Counted from the first letter of the stretch, positions 49,564 to 59,893 are shown. The stretch is DNA of 64,000 bases from Stenotrophomonas sp. Ste86 (GCF_024519465.1 NZ_JALJRW010000010.1:1-64000), one strand, 5' to 3'. Notes: generated by a model from the sequence alone, not told the origin. A program made the numbers and translations.

Positions 49564-51147
49564 TCAATGCCGGAAGTGGCGTACGCCGGTGAACACCATC
49601 GCCAGGCCGTGCTCGTCGGCCGCCGCGATCACCTCGTTGTCGCGCATCGAGCCACCCGGCTGGATCACCGCCTTGATGCCGGCGGCGGCCGCGGCATCGA
49701 TGCCGTCGCGGAACGGGAAGAACGCATCGGAGGCCATCACCGAGCCCTCCACCACCAGGTTCGCATCGGCCGCCTTGATGCCGGCGATGCGCGCCGAGTA
49801 CACCCGGCTCATCTGGCCGGCACCGACACCGATGGTGCGGTTGTCGCGGGCGTAGACGATCGCATTGGATTTGACGAACTTGGCGACCTTCCAGGCGAAC
49901 AGCAGGTCGGCGAACTGCTTGTCGGTCGGTGCGAGCTTGCTCACGACCTTCAGTTCGTCACGGCTCATGCCACGGTTGTCGGAGGACTGCACCAGCAGGC
50001 CCGAACCAATGCGCTTGGTGTCGTACTGGTTGCGACCGTCGCCATGCGGGATGCGCAGCACGCGCACGTTGGCTTTCTTCTGTGCATATTCCAGCGCGGC
50101 CGGCTCGAAGTCCGGGGCGATCAGCACTTCCACGAACTGGCGGTCCAGGATCACCTGGGCGGTGGCGGCATCCAGCGGTGTGTTGAAGGCGATGATGCCG
50201 CCGAATGCGCTGGTCGGGTCGGTCGCATAGGCCAGCTCGTAGGCATCGCCGTTGCCGGCGCCCACGGCCACGCCGCACGGATTGGCGTGCTTGACGATGA
50301 CGCAGGCCGGCACGTCGAACTGGCGTACGCACTCCCATGCGGCATCGGCGTCGGCCAGGTTGTTGTAGCTCAGTTCCTTGCCCTGCAGCTGCTGGAAGGT
50401 CGCCAGCGTGCCGGCCACCGGGGACAGGTCGCGGTAGAACGCGCCGCTCTGGTGCGGGTTCTCGCCGTAGCGCAGGTCCATCACCTTGGCGAAGCTTGCA
50501 TTCATCTGTGCCGGGAATTCAGTACGGACCGGCACGGCGGTGTCGGTGGTGGCCACCGCCGAGAGGTAGTTGCTGATCGCCGCGTCGTACTGGGCCACGC
50601 GGTTGAACGCGGCCACCGAGAAGGCGAAGCGCTTGGCCGCCGACAGCTGGCCATCGTGGGCGGCCAGCTCGGCCAGCAGTTCGGCGTACTGCGATGGGTC
50701 GGTCGCCACGGCGACGCGGGCGAAGTTCTTGGCCGCCGAACGCAGCATCGCCGGGCCACCGATGTCGATGTTCTCAACGGCGTCTTCCAGCGTGCAGTCG
50801 GCCTTGGCCGTCACCGACTCGAACGGGTACAGATTGAGCACCAGCAGGTCGATCGCGCCGATGCCGTGTTCGGCCATCACCGCCTCGTCCAGCCCGGCGC
50901 GGCCGAGCAGGCCACCGTGCACCAGCGGATGCAGGGTCTTGACCCGGCCGTCCATCATTTCCGGGAAGCCGGTGACATCGGCCACGTCCTTGACCGCCAG
51001 GCCGGCCTCGCGGATCGCCTTGGCGGTGCCGCCGGTGGACAGCAGCTCCACGTTGCGGGCGGCCAGGGCACGGGCGAGGTCGATCAGACCGGTTTTGTCG
51101 GAAACAGACAGGAGGGCCCGGCGAACGGGCAACAGATCAGCAGTCAT
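49564..51147 (-). CDS. purH: Bifunctional AICAR formyltransferase / IMP cyclohydrolase
   Basis: Last two steps of IMP synthesis. The 527-aa protein (E. coli 529) has the N-terminal cyclohydrolase domain ([54 protein letters not shown]) and the C-terminal transformylase domain with [32 protein letters not shown] and [13 protein letters not shown]. The ATG at 51147 gives the family N terminus. It is transcribed away from the TPR gene and appears to lead a unit with two lipoprotein genes and purD. Confidence 0.97.
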   Translation of the reverse strand: MTADLLPVRRALLSVSDKTGLIDLARALAARNVELLSTGGTAKAIREAGLAVKDVADVTGFPEMMDGRVKTLHPLVHGGLLGRAGLDEAVMAEHGIGAIDLLVLNLYPFESVTAKADCTLEDAVENIDIGGPAMLRSAAKNFARVAVATDPSQYAELLAELAAHDGQLSAAKRFAFSVAAFNRVAQYDAAISNYLSAVATTDTAVPVRTEFPAQMNASFAKVMDLRYGENPHQSGAFYRDLSPVAGTLATFQQLQGKELSYNNLADADAAWECVRQFDVPACVIVKHANPCGVAVGAGNGDAYELAYATDPTSAFGGIIAFNTPLDAATAQVILDRQFVEVLIAPDFEPAALEYAQKKANVRVLRIPHGDGRNQYDTKRIGSGLLVQSSDNRGMSRDELKVVSKLAPTDKQFADLLFAWKVAKFVKSNAIVYARDNRTIGVGAGQMSRVYSARIAGIKAADANLVVEGSVMASDAFFPFRDGIDAAAAAGIKAVIQPGGSMRDNEVIAAADEHGLAMVFTGVRHFRH

Positions 51148-51385
51148 GGGGACAGGGCAATCGGCAGCGGAGCGGGGCCGATATTGTAGGCGGTGGGGGC
51201 CGGCGAGGGGGCCGCCCGGCGGATATCGACGCCGCCGGCCGCGTCCGGCACAGCCGCCGGGCCGGCCACGGGCCAGGCGCTGTGTGGCCCGGCGTGGCCT
51301 GACGGCGGGAAGCACCAGCGCTGGCCGGAAGCGCGGGGCGATAGGGTAGGCTGCGCGTTCTGCCAGGGATTTGCAGGTCCAGATC

Positions 51386-53920
51386 GTGTCGACAGCAACA
51401 GGGAAGGGGGTGCTGCTTGCCGGCATTGCGGCGTGGGCCAGCCTGATGGGCGCCGCGCAGGCGCAGGACGCAGCCAGCGTGGCCGAGGCGCCGGTGCGGG
51501 TGGTGGACGTGGCGATGGCAGCGGCGTCGGCGCGCGACGCCTCGGGCGCCGACGCGCCGGCCGATGCCGACGGGACCAGCAGCGAGGATCTGGAGCAGCA
51601 GGCCAACGCGGCCTACGAGGCGCAGGACTGGCCCGTCGCCAGGCGGCTGATCGACCAGGCCATCGTTCTGGATCCGCAGCAGGCCCGCCTGTACCGCCTG
51701 AAGGCCTACATCGCCGCGGCGACCGACGACAACGCCGGGGTACTGGCCGCCGCCGCACAGGCGCTGCAGGCCGCCCCGGCCGACGCCGAAAGCCTGCAGC
51801 TGCAGGGCACCGCCAAGGCCAAGACCGGCAACACCGCGGGCGCGCTGGCCGACTACGCGGCGGCGCTCCAGGCCGGTGGCCACGCCAGCAGCCTGTTCCG
51901 CAATTACCTGTTCCTGCTCAACCAGCAGCACGACAACGCGCGCATGTTGGAGGTGTTCGCCGCCTACGAGCGGGCCTATCGCGCTGACCCGGAGAGCACC
52001 GGGCAGGAGGCCGACATCCTCTTCCACGCCGCGCAGGCGTATCACCACCTGGGCCAGCCACGGCGCGCGCTGGAGCTGCTGGACCAGGCGATCGCGCAAT
52101 CGCCGCAGGTGGCCGGCTACTACGGCAACCGCGCACTGGCCCAGCACGCGCTGGGCCGGTCCAGCCAGTCGCTGGCCGATGATGGCCAGGCCATGCGGCT
52201 GGCGCCGACCGAACCGCTGTATCCCTACAACCGTGGCGTGACCCGATTGGACATGGGCGACGCGGCCGGCGCGCTGCAGGACTTCAAGGCGGCCCTGGCG
52301 CTGGGCAAGGAGGATGCCGATACCTGGCTCAACATCGGCGTAGTCCAGGAGCGGCTCGGCCGCACCCGCGAAGCGCTGGCCGCCTACGACCGTGCGCTGG
52401 CAAAGGACCCGCGCAACCCGCGGGTGTTGACCAACCGGCTGTCGCTGCTGGGCCAGGGCGGCAAGGGCGACCGTGCGGCCGTGGCCGCGCAGGCCGGTGC
52501 GCTGCCGGCAGAAAACCAGGCGCAGCTGCTGTTCAACCAGGGCCAGGCGCAGACCCGGGCAGGGCAGTGGCAGGCCGCGGCGGACCTGTTCGCGCAGGCG
52601 GTGCGGCTGGATCCCGGCCTGGATACCGGCTGGCTCAACCTGGGCGTGGCGCAGGCCAGGCTGGGGCAGCACCAACGCGCGCTGGACACGTTCAACGACT
52701 ACATCCAGCGCGCCCCGCTCAAGACCATCGGCCTGCTCAACCGCGCCAATGTGCTGCATGAACTCGGCGATGATGGCGCGGCCGAGAAGGACCTGCTGCG
52801 AGCCGCAGAGCTGGAGCCAGGCAACCTGGACATACAGCAGCGCCTGGCCTACCACTACAGCCGCACCGGGCAGACCGACAAGGCGCGGCGTTACTACGCC
52901 CAACTGGTGACGCTGCCCGGCAACCTGTCGCCTGATGCCTTCATCAACTACGCGGCCATGCTGCTGCAGCTGGGCGATACCCGCGAGGCGGCGGTCGTGG
53001 CCGGCAACGGCGTGGCACGCTTCCCCGACAACTATGGCCTGCGCCTCAACCAGGGCAGTGCACTGGGTGACAGCGGCCAGCATGCCCTGGCGGTGGACGC
53101 CTACCGCGCGGCGATGCGGCTGCAGCCCAAGCGCCTGGACGCGCACTTCAACCTGGGCAACCTGTACCTGCAGCAGCTCAAGCAGCCGCGCAAGGCCGTG
53201 CAGGAATACCGCACCGCGCTGACACTGCAGTCGGCGCCTGACCTGGACGCTACCGCGCAGCGCGAACAGCGCATGAGCATCCATCTCAACCTGGCCAGCG
53301 CGCTCAGCGACAGTGGCGATGCCGCCGGCGCACGCGCCGCACTGCAGGCCGGCATCGACGAAGCGCCCGAGGACTACCGCCCGTGGTTCAACCGTGCCGC
53401 GATGGCCTTGTCCGCCGGCGACCCCGCGGCGGCCACGCCCGACTTCGAGGCGGCGTGGGTGCGCCTGGACGCACTGCAACGCGCGCAGCCGCCGCAGGCG
53501 CAGCCTGACCTGGACCTGCTGGAGCACGCTGGCTACGTACTGTTCCACCTGGGCCGCACCGGCGAGGCTGCCCTGCGCATGCAACAGCTGCTGCAGGCGC
53601 AGCCGGACAACATCGACGCGCAGCGCAACTACGGCTTCATGCTGCTGGACCTGGGCCGCCCGCAGGACGCAAAGCGCCTGTTCGAGCAGGCCTTCACCCG
53701 CGAGCCGGACGACGTGGACGGTTGGCTGGGGCTGCTGGCGTGCGCGATGCTCGACAGCGACCCTGCCCACCTGACCCGCCTGAAGCAGCAGTTCGGCCAG
53801 CGCTTCGACGGCCGCTACCGGTTGTCCGACGATCTGCCGACCCGGCTGATGCGCAACGAAGGCTATTGGTATTCACCGCGCTTCGTGCAGCTGTGGCGGC
53901 AACTGATGGCAGCAGGATGA
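51386..53920 (+). CDS. Exported TPR-repeat protein, NfrA-like
   Basis: An 844-aa protein with a signal peptide (cleavage near AAQAQDA) and about 15 tetratricopeptide repeats from about residue 65 to 815 ([40 protein letters not shown]). The C terminus ([20 protein letters not shown]) recalls the end of bacteriophage N4 adsorption protein A-type TPR proteins. The role is probably a periplasmic or outer-membrane scaffold. The start is uncertain: GTG at 51386 is chosen because it places a signal peptide at the N terminus with AGGT upstream; TTG at 51371 is possible. It stands 76 bases before the lipid cluster on the same strand, and may be functionally linked to it. The 238-base spacer to purH must hold divergent promoters. 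Confidence 0.8.
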   Translation: MSTATGKGVLLAGIAAWASLMGAAQAQDAASVAEAPVRVVDVAMAAASARDASGADAPADADGTSSEDLEQQANAAYEAQDWPVARRLIDQAIVLDPQQARLYRLKAYIAAATDDNAGVLAAAAQALQAAPADAESLQLQGTAKAKTGNTAGALADYAAALQAGGHASSLFRNYLFLLNQQHDNARMLEVFAAYERAYRADPESTGQEADILFHAAQAYHHLGQPRRALELLDQAIAQSPQVAGYYGNRALAQHALGRSSQSLADDGQAMRLAPTEPLYPYNRGVTRLDMGDAAGALQDFKAALALGKEDADTWLNIGVVQERLGRTREALAAYDRALAKDPRNPRVLTNRLSLLGQGGKGDRAAVAAQAGALPAENQAQLLFNQGQAQTRAGQWQAAADLFAQAVRLDPGLDTGWLNLGVAQARLGQHQRALDTFNDYIQRAPLKTIGLLNRANVLHELGDDGAAEKDLLRAAELEPGNLDIQQRLAYHYSRTGQTDKARRYYAQLVTLPGNLSPDAFINYAAMLLQLGDTREAAVVAGNGVARFPDNYGLRLNQGSALGDSGQHALAVDAYRAAMRLQPKRLDAHFNLGNLYLQQLKQPRKAVQEYRTALTLQSAPDLDATAQREQRMSIHLNLASALSDSGDAAGARAALQAGIDEAPEDYRPWFNRAAMALSAGDPAAATPDFEAAWVRLDALQRAQPPQAQPDLDLLEHAGYVLFHLGRTGEAALRMQQLLQAQPDNIDAQRNYGFMLLDLGRPQDAKRLFEQAFTREPDDVDGWLGLLACAMLDSDPAHLTRLKQQFGQRFDGRYRLSDDLPTRLMRNEGYWYSPRFVQLWRQLMAAG

Positions 53921-53996
53921 GCGCACCCGGCAACGAGGCAAGTCCCTGCCGTGGCAGGCACCCATACAGTGGAACAGGTCAGGAGAACGTTGCGGT

Positions 53997-54602
53997 ATGT
54001 CGATCTATGCATTGAAGGGGCGTTTCCAGGATCTGCTGCGCCCGGGCGTACGGGGTCTGTACCGGGCGGGCGTTACCGCCAACATGGTGACCGTCGCTGC
54101 CGCCGTGGTGTCGCTGGCCGTGGCGGTCGCGGTCTACGCGTGGGCACCGGCGCAGCCGCTGTGGTACCTGGCGTTGCCGGTATGGATGCTGCTGCGCATG
54201 GCACTCAATGCCGTGGACGGCATGCTGGCGCGCGAGTTCGGCCAGCAGTCGCGGCTGGGGGCTTACCTCAATGAACTGTGCGATGTCCTGGCCGATGCGG
54301 CCCTGTACCTGAGCCTGCTCAGCCTGCCCGGGGTCGATCCGACCGCGATCTGGGTGCTGACGTGGCTTGCGGCGGTTTGCGAGTACGCTGGCGTCCTGGG
54401 GCTGATGGTGGGGGCCAGTCGGCGCTACGACGGACCCATGGGGAAAAGTGACCGCGCCTTCGTGATCGGCCTGGTCGGCGTGCTGCTTGCAGTGGGCTGG
54501 ATCGGCGGAGCGGTGGTGAGCGGCGTGGCGTGGGTGGCAGCGGCGCTGTGCCTGCTGACCGCGTGGCGGCGGATGCGCAACGGATTGGCGGAGCAGGCCT
54601 GA
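53997..54602 (+). CDS. CDP-alcohol phosphatidyltransferase, YnbA-like
   Basis: Integral membrane enzyme expected to move a phosphatidyl group from CDP-diacylglycerol to an alcohol. The 201 aa have about five to six hydrophobic segments. The family motif DxxDGxxARx8GxxxDxxxD appears as NAVDGMLAREF...G...N...D: the second and fourth Asp (Asp74, Asp96) and the Gly and Arg are kept, but Asn71 and Asn92 replace the first and third Asp. Both are metal or base positions in known members, so the enzyme either belongs to a variant subfamily or has altered chemistry. It opens a cluster that resembles E. coli ynbABCD. AGGAG at 53981-53985 precedes the ATG. Confidence 0.85.
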   Translation: MSIYALKGRFQDLLRPGVRGLYRAGVTANMVTVAAAVVSLAVAVAVYAWAPAQPLWYLALPVWMLLRMALNAVDGMLAREFGQQSRLGAYLNELCDVLADAALYLSLLSLPGVDPTAIWVLTWLAAVCEYAGVLGLMVGASRRYDGPMGKSDRAFVIGLVGVLLAVGWIGGAVVSGVAWVAAALCLLTAWRRMRNGLAEQA

Positions 54603-54637
54603 TCGGCACTGCGGGCAGACACACAACGGAGTAAGGC

Positions 54638-56392
54638 ATGCGCGTACAGGAACACCTGCAATTCCACAGCTTCGATGGCCAACCGCTGTTTTACCGGCAT
54701 TGGCCGGCTGCCTCGTCCGCCGCGCCGCGCCGTGCGCTGGTGCTGCTGCACCGCGGCCATGAGCACTCCGGCCGCGTCGCCCACCTGGTGGACGAACTGG
54801 ACCTGCCCGACACCGAGGTATTCGCCTGGGATGCGCGCGGCAATGGCCAGTCGCCCGGTGAGCGTGGCGATGCGCCGGGCTTCGAGGCGCTGGTGCGTGA
54901 CCTGGACAGCTTCATCGCGCACATCGGCCAGCAGCATGGCATCGGTGTGGAAGACATCGCGATCATCGCCCAGAGCGTCGGCGCGGTGGTCGCTGCGACC
55001 TGGGTGCACGATTACGCACCGCCGCTACGTGCGCTGGTGCTCGCATCGCCGGCGTTCAAGGTCAAGCTGTACGTGCCGCTGGCGGTGCCCGGGCTGAAGC
55101 TGATGCAGAAGCTGCGTGGCAACTTCTTCGTCAACAGCTACGTCAAGCCGCAGTGGCTCACCCATGATCCCGGGCGCGTGGAAAGCTACCGCACCGATCC
55201 GTTGATCACCCGACCGATCTCGGTCCGGGTGCTGCTTGGCCTGTACGAGGCCGCCGACCGCGTGGTCGGCGATGCGCAGGCGATCACCGTGCCAACCCAG
55301 CTGCTGGTGTCCGGCGCGGATTTCGTGGTGCATCGTGCGCCGCAGGACCGCTTCTACGAGCGCCTGTCCTCGCCGATCAAGGAACGCCACCTGCTGCCGG
55401 GTTTCTTCCACGACACCCTGGGCGAACGTGACCGCGCGCCAGCCATCTCCTCCATCCGCCGTTTCATCAGCGAGCGCTTCGCCCAGCCGCTGGTACGACC
55501 CAGCCTGCGCGACGCGCATCGCCACGGGCCGACTTTCGACGAGGCCGAAATCCTGTCCTGGCCGCCGCAGCGCAACAGCGCCAAGGACGCCTACTGGCGC
55601 TTCACCCGCGCCGGGCTGCGCTTCGGCGGCAGGCTGTCCGAAGGCATCGCGCTGGGGCTGGAGAGCGGCTTCGACTCGGGCAGCACGCTGGACTACATCT
55701 ATCGCGACCAGGCGCGCGGCAGCGGACCGCTGGGCCGCATGATCGACCGCAACTACCTGGACGCGATCGGCTGGCGCGGCATCCGCATCCGCCGTACCCA
55801 CGTGCGCGAGCTGCTGCAGCTGGCCGCCCTGCACCTGCATGGCGAAGGTCGCCCGGTGCGGGTGCTGGACGTGGCCGCCGGCCACGGTCGTTACGTGCTC
55901 GACGCGCTGGCACAGGGTGAACACCGTGCGGAGGCGATCACCCTGCGCGATTTCAGCGAGCGCAACGTCATCGACGGTCGCAAGCTGATCAGCGCGTTCG
56001 GCGCCGACGACATCGCCACTTTCGAGCAGGGCGATGCATTCGACGCGGCCTCGCTGGCGGCGCTGCCGGTGGCGCCGACGCTGTCCACGGTATCGGGCCT
56101 GTATGAACTGTTTGCCGATAATGACGCGGTGCTGCGCTCGCTGCAGGGCATCGCCGCGGCGATGCGCGAAGGCGGCTACCTGGTCTACACCGGCCAGCCC
56201 TGGCACCCGCAGCTGGAGTTCATCGCCCGTGCGCTGACCAGCCACCGCGAAGGCGCGGCCTGGGTGATGCGGCGCCGCACCCAGCAGGAAATGGACGAAC
56301 TGGTGCGCCTGGCCGGCTTTGAGAAAGTCACCCAGCGCATCGACCGCTTCGGCATCTTCACCGTCTCGTTGGCACGGCGGGTGCTGCCATGA
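54638..56392 (+). CDS. Alpha/beta hydrolase fused to SAM methyltransferase, YnbC-like
   Basis: A 584-aa two-domain protein. Residues 1-280 form a serine hydrolase of the monoacylglycerol-lipase type: RALVLLHRGHEHSGR, nucleophile elbow AQSVG with Ser113, acid Asp228 in SGADFVVH and His258 in GFFHDTLGE. Residues about 380-584 are a class I methyltransferase with the SAM loop VLDVAAGHGRY near residue 411 and a later FEQGDAFD acid loop. No signal peptide or membrane segment is seen, so it acts on the cytoplasmic face. E. coli YnbC has the same fusion. A lipid substrate is inferred from its neighbours. GGAG precedes the ATG, and the next gene overlaps it by four bases. Confidence 0.88.
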   Translation: MRVQEHLQFHSFDGQPLFYRHWPAASSAAPRRALVLLHRGHEHSGRVAHLVDELDLPDTEVFAWDARGNGQSPGERGDAPGFEALVRDLDSFIAHIGQQHGIGVEDIAIIAQSVGAVVAATWVHDYAPPLRALVLASPAFKVKLYVPLAVPGLKLMQKLRGNFFVNSYVKPQWLTHDPGRVESYRTDPLITRPISVRVLLGLYEAADRVVGDAQAITVPTQLLVSGADFVVHRAPQDRFYERLSSPIKERHLLPGFFHDTLGERDRAPAISSIRRFISERFAQPLVRPSLRDAHRHGPTFDEAEILSWPPQRNSAKDAYWRFTRAGLRFGGRLSEGIALGLESGFDSGSTLDYIYRDQARGSGPLGRMIDRNYLDAIGWRGIRIRRTHVRELLQLAALHLHGEGRPVRVLDVAAGHGRYVLDALAQGEHRAEAITLRDFSERNVIDGRKLISAFGADDIATFEQGDAFDAASLAALPVAPTLSTVSGLYELFADNDAVLRSLQGIAAAMREGGYLVYTGQPWHPQLEFIARALTSHREGAAWVMRRRTQQEMDELVRLAGFEKVTQRIDRFGIFTVSLARRVLP

Positions 56393-57720
56393 CCGAGGGC
56401 GCGCGGCCATGGCGACGCGCGTTGGTCTGGCTGGCGCTGCTGGGGCCATTCTTCTTCCTCAGCTACGGCCTGGCCAATGCGATGGCCGGGCGCCTGCCGT
56501 ACGTGCCCTCGATCGTGTTCGACTGGGAAGCGAAGATCCCGTTCCAGGCCTGGACCATCGTCCCGTACTGGTCCATCGACCTGTTCTACGTGGCGTCGTT
56601 CTTTATCTGTACCCAGCGCGCCGAACTGGACATGCACGCGCGGCGGTTGTTCACCGCGCAGTTGCTGTCGGTGGGCTGCTTCCTGCTGTGGCCGCTGCGC
56701 TTCAGCCTGGAGCGCCCGGAGACCGGCGGCGTGTTCGGCTGGCTGTTCGACGTGCTGCTGGGCTTCGACAAACCCTTCAACCAGGCACCGTCGCTGCACA
56801 TCGTGCTGCTGGTGGTGCTGTGGGTGCGCTTTGAGCAGCACCTGCGTGGATGGTGGCGCAGCGCACTGCATGTGTGGTTCGCGCTGATCGGTATTTCCGT
56901 GCTGACCACCTGGCAGCACCACTTCGTCGATGTGCCTACCGGCGTGGCCGTGGGCTGGCTGTGCGTATGGCTGTGGCCGGTGCACGGACGCTCGCCGCTA
57001 GCCCACTGGCAGTGGACGGCCGATGCTGCGCGCTGGCGGCTGGCCGCGCTGTACGCACTGGGCAGCGCGCTGTGCGCCTCGCTGGCGCTGACCTTCAGTG
57101 GCTGGGTGCTGTGGCTGGGCTGGCCGGCGCTGTCGCTTGCGCTGGTTGCACTGGGCTATGCGGCGTTGGGCACGGCGGTATTCCAGAAGCAGGAAGACGG
57201 GCGCCTGAGCATGGCCGCGCGCTGGTTGCTGGCGCCATACCTGTTGGCGGCGTGGTTGAACGCGCGCTGGTGGACGCGACGTGCGCCGCAGCCGCAGCTG
57301 GTGATCGATGGGGTGTGGCTGGGGCGCATGCCCGATGCCGGTGCGGTGCTGACGATGCCGACCGTGGTCGATGTCTGCGCCGAGCTGCCGTTCCGCAGCA
57401 GCGTGCGCCATTACCGCAGCGTGCCGATGCTGGACCTGGCCACGCCCTCACCGGACGCCCTGCGCCGCGCCGCCGATGCGATCACGCACGGGCATCGGCG
57501 TGGACAGGTGCTGGTGTGCTGCGCGTTGGGCTATTCACGCAGTGCCGCAGCGGTGGCGACCTGGCTGTGCCGCAGCGGCCATGCCGACAGCGCCGATGCG
57601 GCGATCCGGCTGCTCCGCCTGGATTGTCCGTGGATCGTGCTGCATGAACGGCATCGCGCTGCGATCGCACTGGCGGTGCAGCCGCAGCACGCCCACGATG
57701 CGCCGGGGGTGCAGGCATGA
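56389..57720 (+). CDS. PAP2 phosphatase fused to dual-specificity phosphatase, YnbD-like
   Basis: A 443-aa membrane protein. The N-terminal half is a PAP2-type lipid phosphatase with several membrane segments and the parts KPFNQAPSLH (Lys128, Ser135, His137) and WQHHFVDVPTG (His178, Asp181). The expected central SRxxxxxH Arg is not obvious, so activity is uncertain. The C-terminal part (about 295-440) is a cysteine phosphatase with the CX5R signature CALGYSR (Cys378, Arg384). E. coli YnbD has the same order. It may remove a phosphate from a lipid head group made by the cluster. ATGA overlaps on both sides show tight translational coupling. Confidence 0.85.
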   Translation: MTEGARPWRRALVWLALLGPFFFLSYGLANAMAGRLPYVPSIVFDWEAKIPFQAWTIVPYWSIDLFYVASFFICTQRAELDMHARRLFTAQLLSVGCFLLWPLRFSLERPETGGVFGWLFDVLLGFDKPFNQAPSLHIVLLVVLWVRFEQHLRGWWRSALHVWFALIGISVLTTWQHHFVDVPTGVAVGWLCVWLWPVHGRSPLAHWQWTADAARWRLAALYALGSALCASLALTFSGWVLWLGWPALSLALVALGYAALGTAVFQKQEDGRLSMAARWLLAPYLLAAWLNARWWTRRAPQPQLVIDGVWLGRMPDAGAVLTMPTVVDVCAELPFRSSVRHYRSVPMLDLATPSPDALRRAADAITHGHRRGQVLVCCALGYSRSAAAVATWLCRSGHADSADAAIRLLRLDCPWIVLHERHRAAIALAVQPQHAHDAPGVQA

Positions 57721-58142
57721 GCACGGCGATGCAGGTGCAGGCGATGGCCGCGCTGCTGCGCCAGGCGCGCATTCCGGCGGTGATTTCCACGCTGCTTGCG
57801 GCGACCGCACTGGCACTGTTGCTGCTGGCGCCGCGCAGTATGCCGGTGGTGGCAATCGCGCTGCTGTCGCTGCTGGCCGGCGTGGGCCAGGCGTACTTCG
57901 CTGCACGGATCGGCTTCGACCGTGCACTGCTGGACGGCCTGCTGGCCGCGCATCCGGATGCCGCACCGGGACCGATCGACGATGCGCTGCAGGCCTTGGG
58001 CCTGCGCGATGCGGTGCCACCCACGCGTGGTTGGCCTGCGCGCTGGCAGGGCATGCGCGGTCTGCTGCGCGGGCAGGGCGCGTGCGTACTGCTGCAGGCG
58101 CTGACGCTGCTGGCCGCGCTGTGGCTGCGGATATCCGGATGA
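57717..58142 (+). CDS. Small membrane protein of the lipid cluster
   Basis: A 141-aa protein of unknown function, with two adjacent hydrophobic segments near the N terminus (ISTLLAATALALLLLA, VVAIALLSLLAGVGQAYFAA), a soluble stretch and a third at the C terminus (ACVLLQALTLLAALWLRISG). No known domain. The start overlaps the stop codon of the phosphatase gene (ATGA), so it belongs to the operon. I see no counterpart in the four-gene E. coli ynb set. Confidence 0.7.
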   Translation: MSTAMQVQAMAALLRQARIPAVISTLLAATALALLLLAPRSMPVVAIALLSLLAGVGQAYFAARIGFDRALLDGLLAAHPDAAPGPIDDALQALGLRDAVPPTRGWPARWQGMRGLLRGQGACVLLQALTLLAALWLRISG

Positions 58143-58178
58143 CTCACGCAAGGGATGCAATCACGATGAGGGCAGGAC

Positions 58179-58811
58179 ATGCTGGCTGATCTGGTGGCAC
58201 GCAGCTGCAGTGGCGCGATCCGCGCACTGACCGGCGCGCGCGCATTGTGGCAGGGCTGTGCACCGTCCAGCGACCATCGCGTGTACTACGGCAACCACGC
58301 CAGCCACGGCGATTTCGTGCTGATCTGGTCGGCGTTGCCGATCACCCTGCGGCGCCAGGTCCGCCCGGTGGCAGCGGCCGATTACTGGCAGCGCGACGGC
58401 CTGCGCCGCTACCTGATCCACGCGGTGTTCAATGGCGTGCTGATCGAGCGCGATGCGGCCAAGCGCGACCACGATCCCATCGCCTGCCTGTGCCAGGCGG
58501 TGGACGAAGGCAACTCGCTGATCCTGTTCCCCGAGGGCACGCGCAATACCGAAGAGGGGGTGTTGCCGTTCAAGAGCGGCATCTACCACCTGGCCCGGCA
58601 GCGCCCGGAGCTGGAGTTCGTGCCGGTGTGGATCGACAACCTCAAGCGGGTCATGCCCAAGGGCCGCTGGTTGCCGTTGCCGCTGCTGTGCACCACCACC
58701 TTCGGCGAGCCGCTGCGGCTGAAGGCCGATGAGGACAAGGACCGCTTCCTGGAGCGTGCCCGGGTGTCGCTGCTGGCGCTGGATCCGCAGCCGCGCAGGC
58801 AGCGCGCATGA
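58179..58811 (+). CDS. PlsC-like 1-acyl-glycerophosphate acyltransferase
   Basis: A 210-aa member of the PlsC family, which transfers acyl chains to lysophospholipids or related alcohols. The catalytic motif NHASHGD (His40-x4-Asp45) and the substrate motif FPEGTR (117-122) are both intact. There is little hydrophobic sequence, so it is a peripheral membrane enzyme. In this cluster it could acylate the lysolipid left by the hydrolase domain of the YnbC-like protein. The next gene overlaps by four bases. The chromosomal housekeeping plsC is presumably elsewhere. Confidence 0.9.
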   Translation: MLADLVARSCSGAIRALTGARALWQGCAPSSDHRVYYGNHASHGDFVLIWSALPITLRRQVRPVAAADYWQRDGLRRYLIHAVFNGVLIERDAAKRDHDPIACLCQAVDEGNSLILFPEGTRNTEEGVLPFKSGIYHLARQRPELEFVPVWIDNLKRVMPKGRWLPLPLLCTTTFGEPLRLKADEDKDRFLERARVSLLALDPQPRRQRA

Positions 58812-59809
58812 TGGCCGGGCAGGGGATGCTGCTGTTTTCCAGCCTGGCCAGCGATATCGCGCAGCTGTCCACGCACGCGCAGACCCGGCTGTTGTTTGCC
58901 GGTATCGCGGCGGTACTGGTGGTGGCCACGGTCATCGCCGAGACCCTGCGCTGGCGCGCGCGCCATGCGCCCAGCACGGTGCTGGCCAACCTGGTCTCGC
59001 GCATCCGCGCGTGGTGGGTGATGGCCGCGGTGGTCGCGCTGGCGTTCTTCTTCGGACGCACCGGGGTGGTGGTGCTGTTTGCGGTGGTGTCGCTGTTCGC
59101 GCTGCGCGAGTTCATCACGCTCACGCCCACCCGTGCCGGCGACTACTACGCGCTGCTGGCCGCCTTCTACGTGGTGCTGCCGTGGCAGTACTGGCTGGTG
59201 TGGACTGACTGGTACGGCATGTACACGCTGCTGATCCCGGTCTATGCGTTCCTGTTCCTGCCGATCCTGGCCACCATCGGCGGAGACACCACCGATTACC
59301 TGGAGCGCACGTCCAAGGTGCAGTGGGGCCTGATGATCTGCGTGTTCTGCATCTCCCACGTGCCGGCGCTGCTGAACCTGAAGCTGGCCGGGGTGGAGCC
59401 GGCGCGCAACCTGCTGCTGTTCGCTTTCCTGGTGATCGTGGTGCAGTCCTCGGACGTGCTGCAGTACATCTGGGGCAAGCTGATCGGCAAGCGCCTGATC
59501 GCACCGAAGCTGTCGCCGTCCAAGACCGTGGAAGGTTTCATCGGTGGGGTGCTGTCGGCCAGCGCGCTGGGCGCGGCGCTGTGGTGGCTGACCCCGTTCA
59601 CGCCGTGGCAGGCGTTCGGGATGTCGCTGGCGGTCAACCTGATGGGGTTCTGGGGCGGCTTGGTGATGTCGGCGATCAAGCGCGATCGCGGCATCAAGGA
59701 CTGGGGCCACATGATCGAGGGCCACGGCGGCATGCTCGATCGACTGGATTCGGTGTGCTTCGCCGCGCCGGTGTTCTTCCACCTGGTGCGGTACTTCTGG
59801 AGCGCGTGA
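58808..59809 (+). CDS. CdsA-like phosphatidate cytidylyltransferase, YnbB-like
   Basis: Makes CDP-diacylglycerol from phosphatidate and CTP, the donor needed by the phosphatidyltransferase at the start of the cluster. The 333-aa protein has about eight membrane segments and the family signature in the C-terminal part: SAIKRDRGIKDWGHMIEGHG followed by GMLDRLDS (from about residue 288), with the key Lys, Asp, His and Asp residues present. The housekeeping cdsA normally sits by rseP/bamA, so this is a second, pathway-dedicated copy. It closes the cluster; no clear terminator follows. Confidence 0.9.
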   Translation: MMAGQGMLLFSSLASDIAQLSTHAQTRLLFAGIAAVLVVATVIAETLRWRARHAPSTVLANLVSRIRAWWVMAAVVALAFFFGRTGVVVLFAVVSLFALREFITLTPTRAGDYYALLAAFYVVLPWQYWLVWTDWYGMYTLLIPVYAFLFLPILATIGGDTTDYLERTSKVQWGLMICVFCISHVPALLNLKLAGVEPARNLLLFAFLVIVVQSSDVLQYIWGKLIGKRLIAPKLSPSKTVEGFIGGVLSASALGAALWWLTPFTPWQAFGMSLAVNLMGFWGGLVMSAIKRDRGIKDWGHMIEGHGGMLDRLDSVCFAAPVFFHLVRYFWSA

Positions 59810-59893
59810 GGCGTATCGGGCAAACCGTCGATGCGCGTCTCCAGCGGGCGATGCCGTATTCCCTTTGCATCGTTTCTCTGCCTGGAAACCTTG

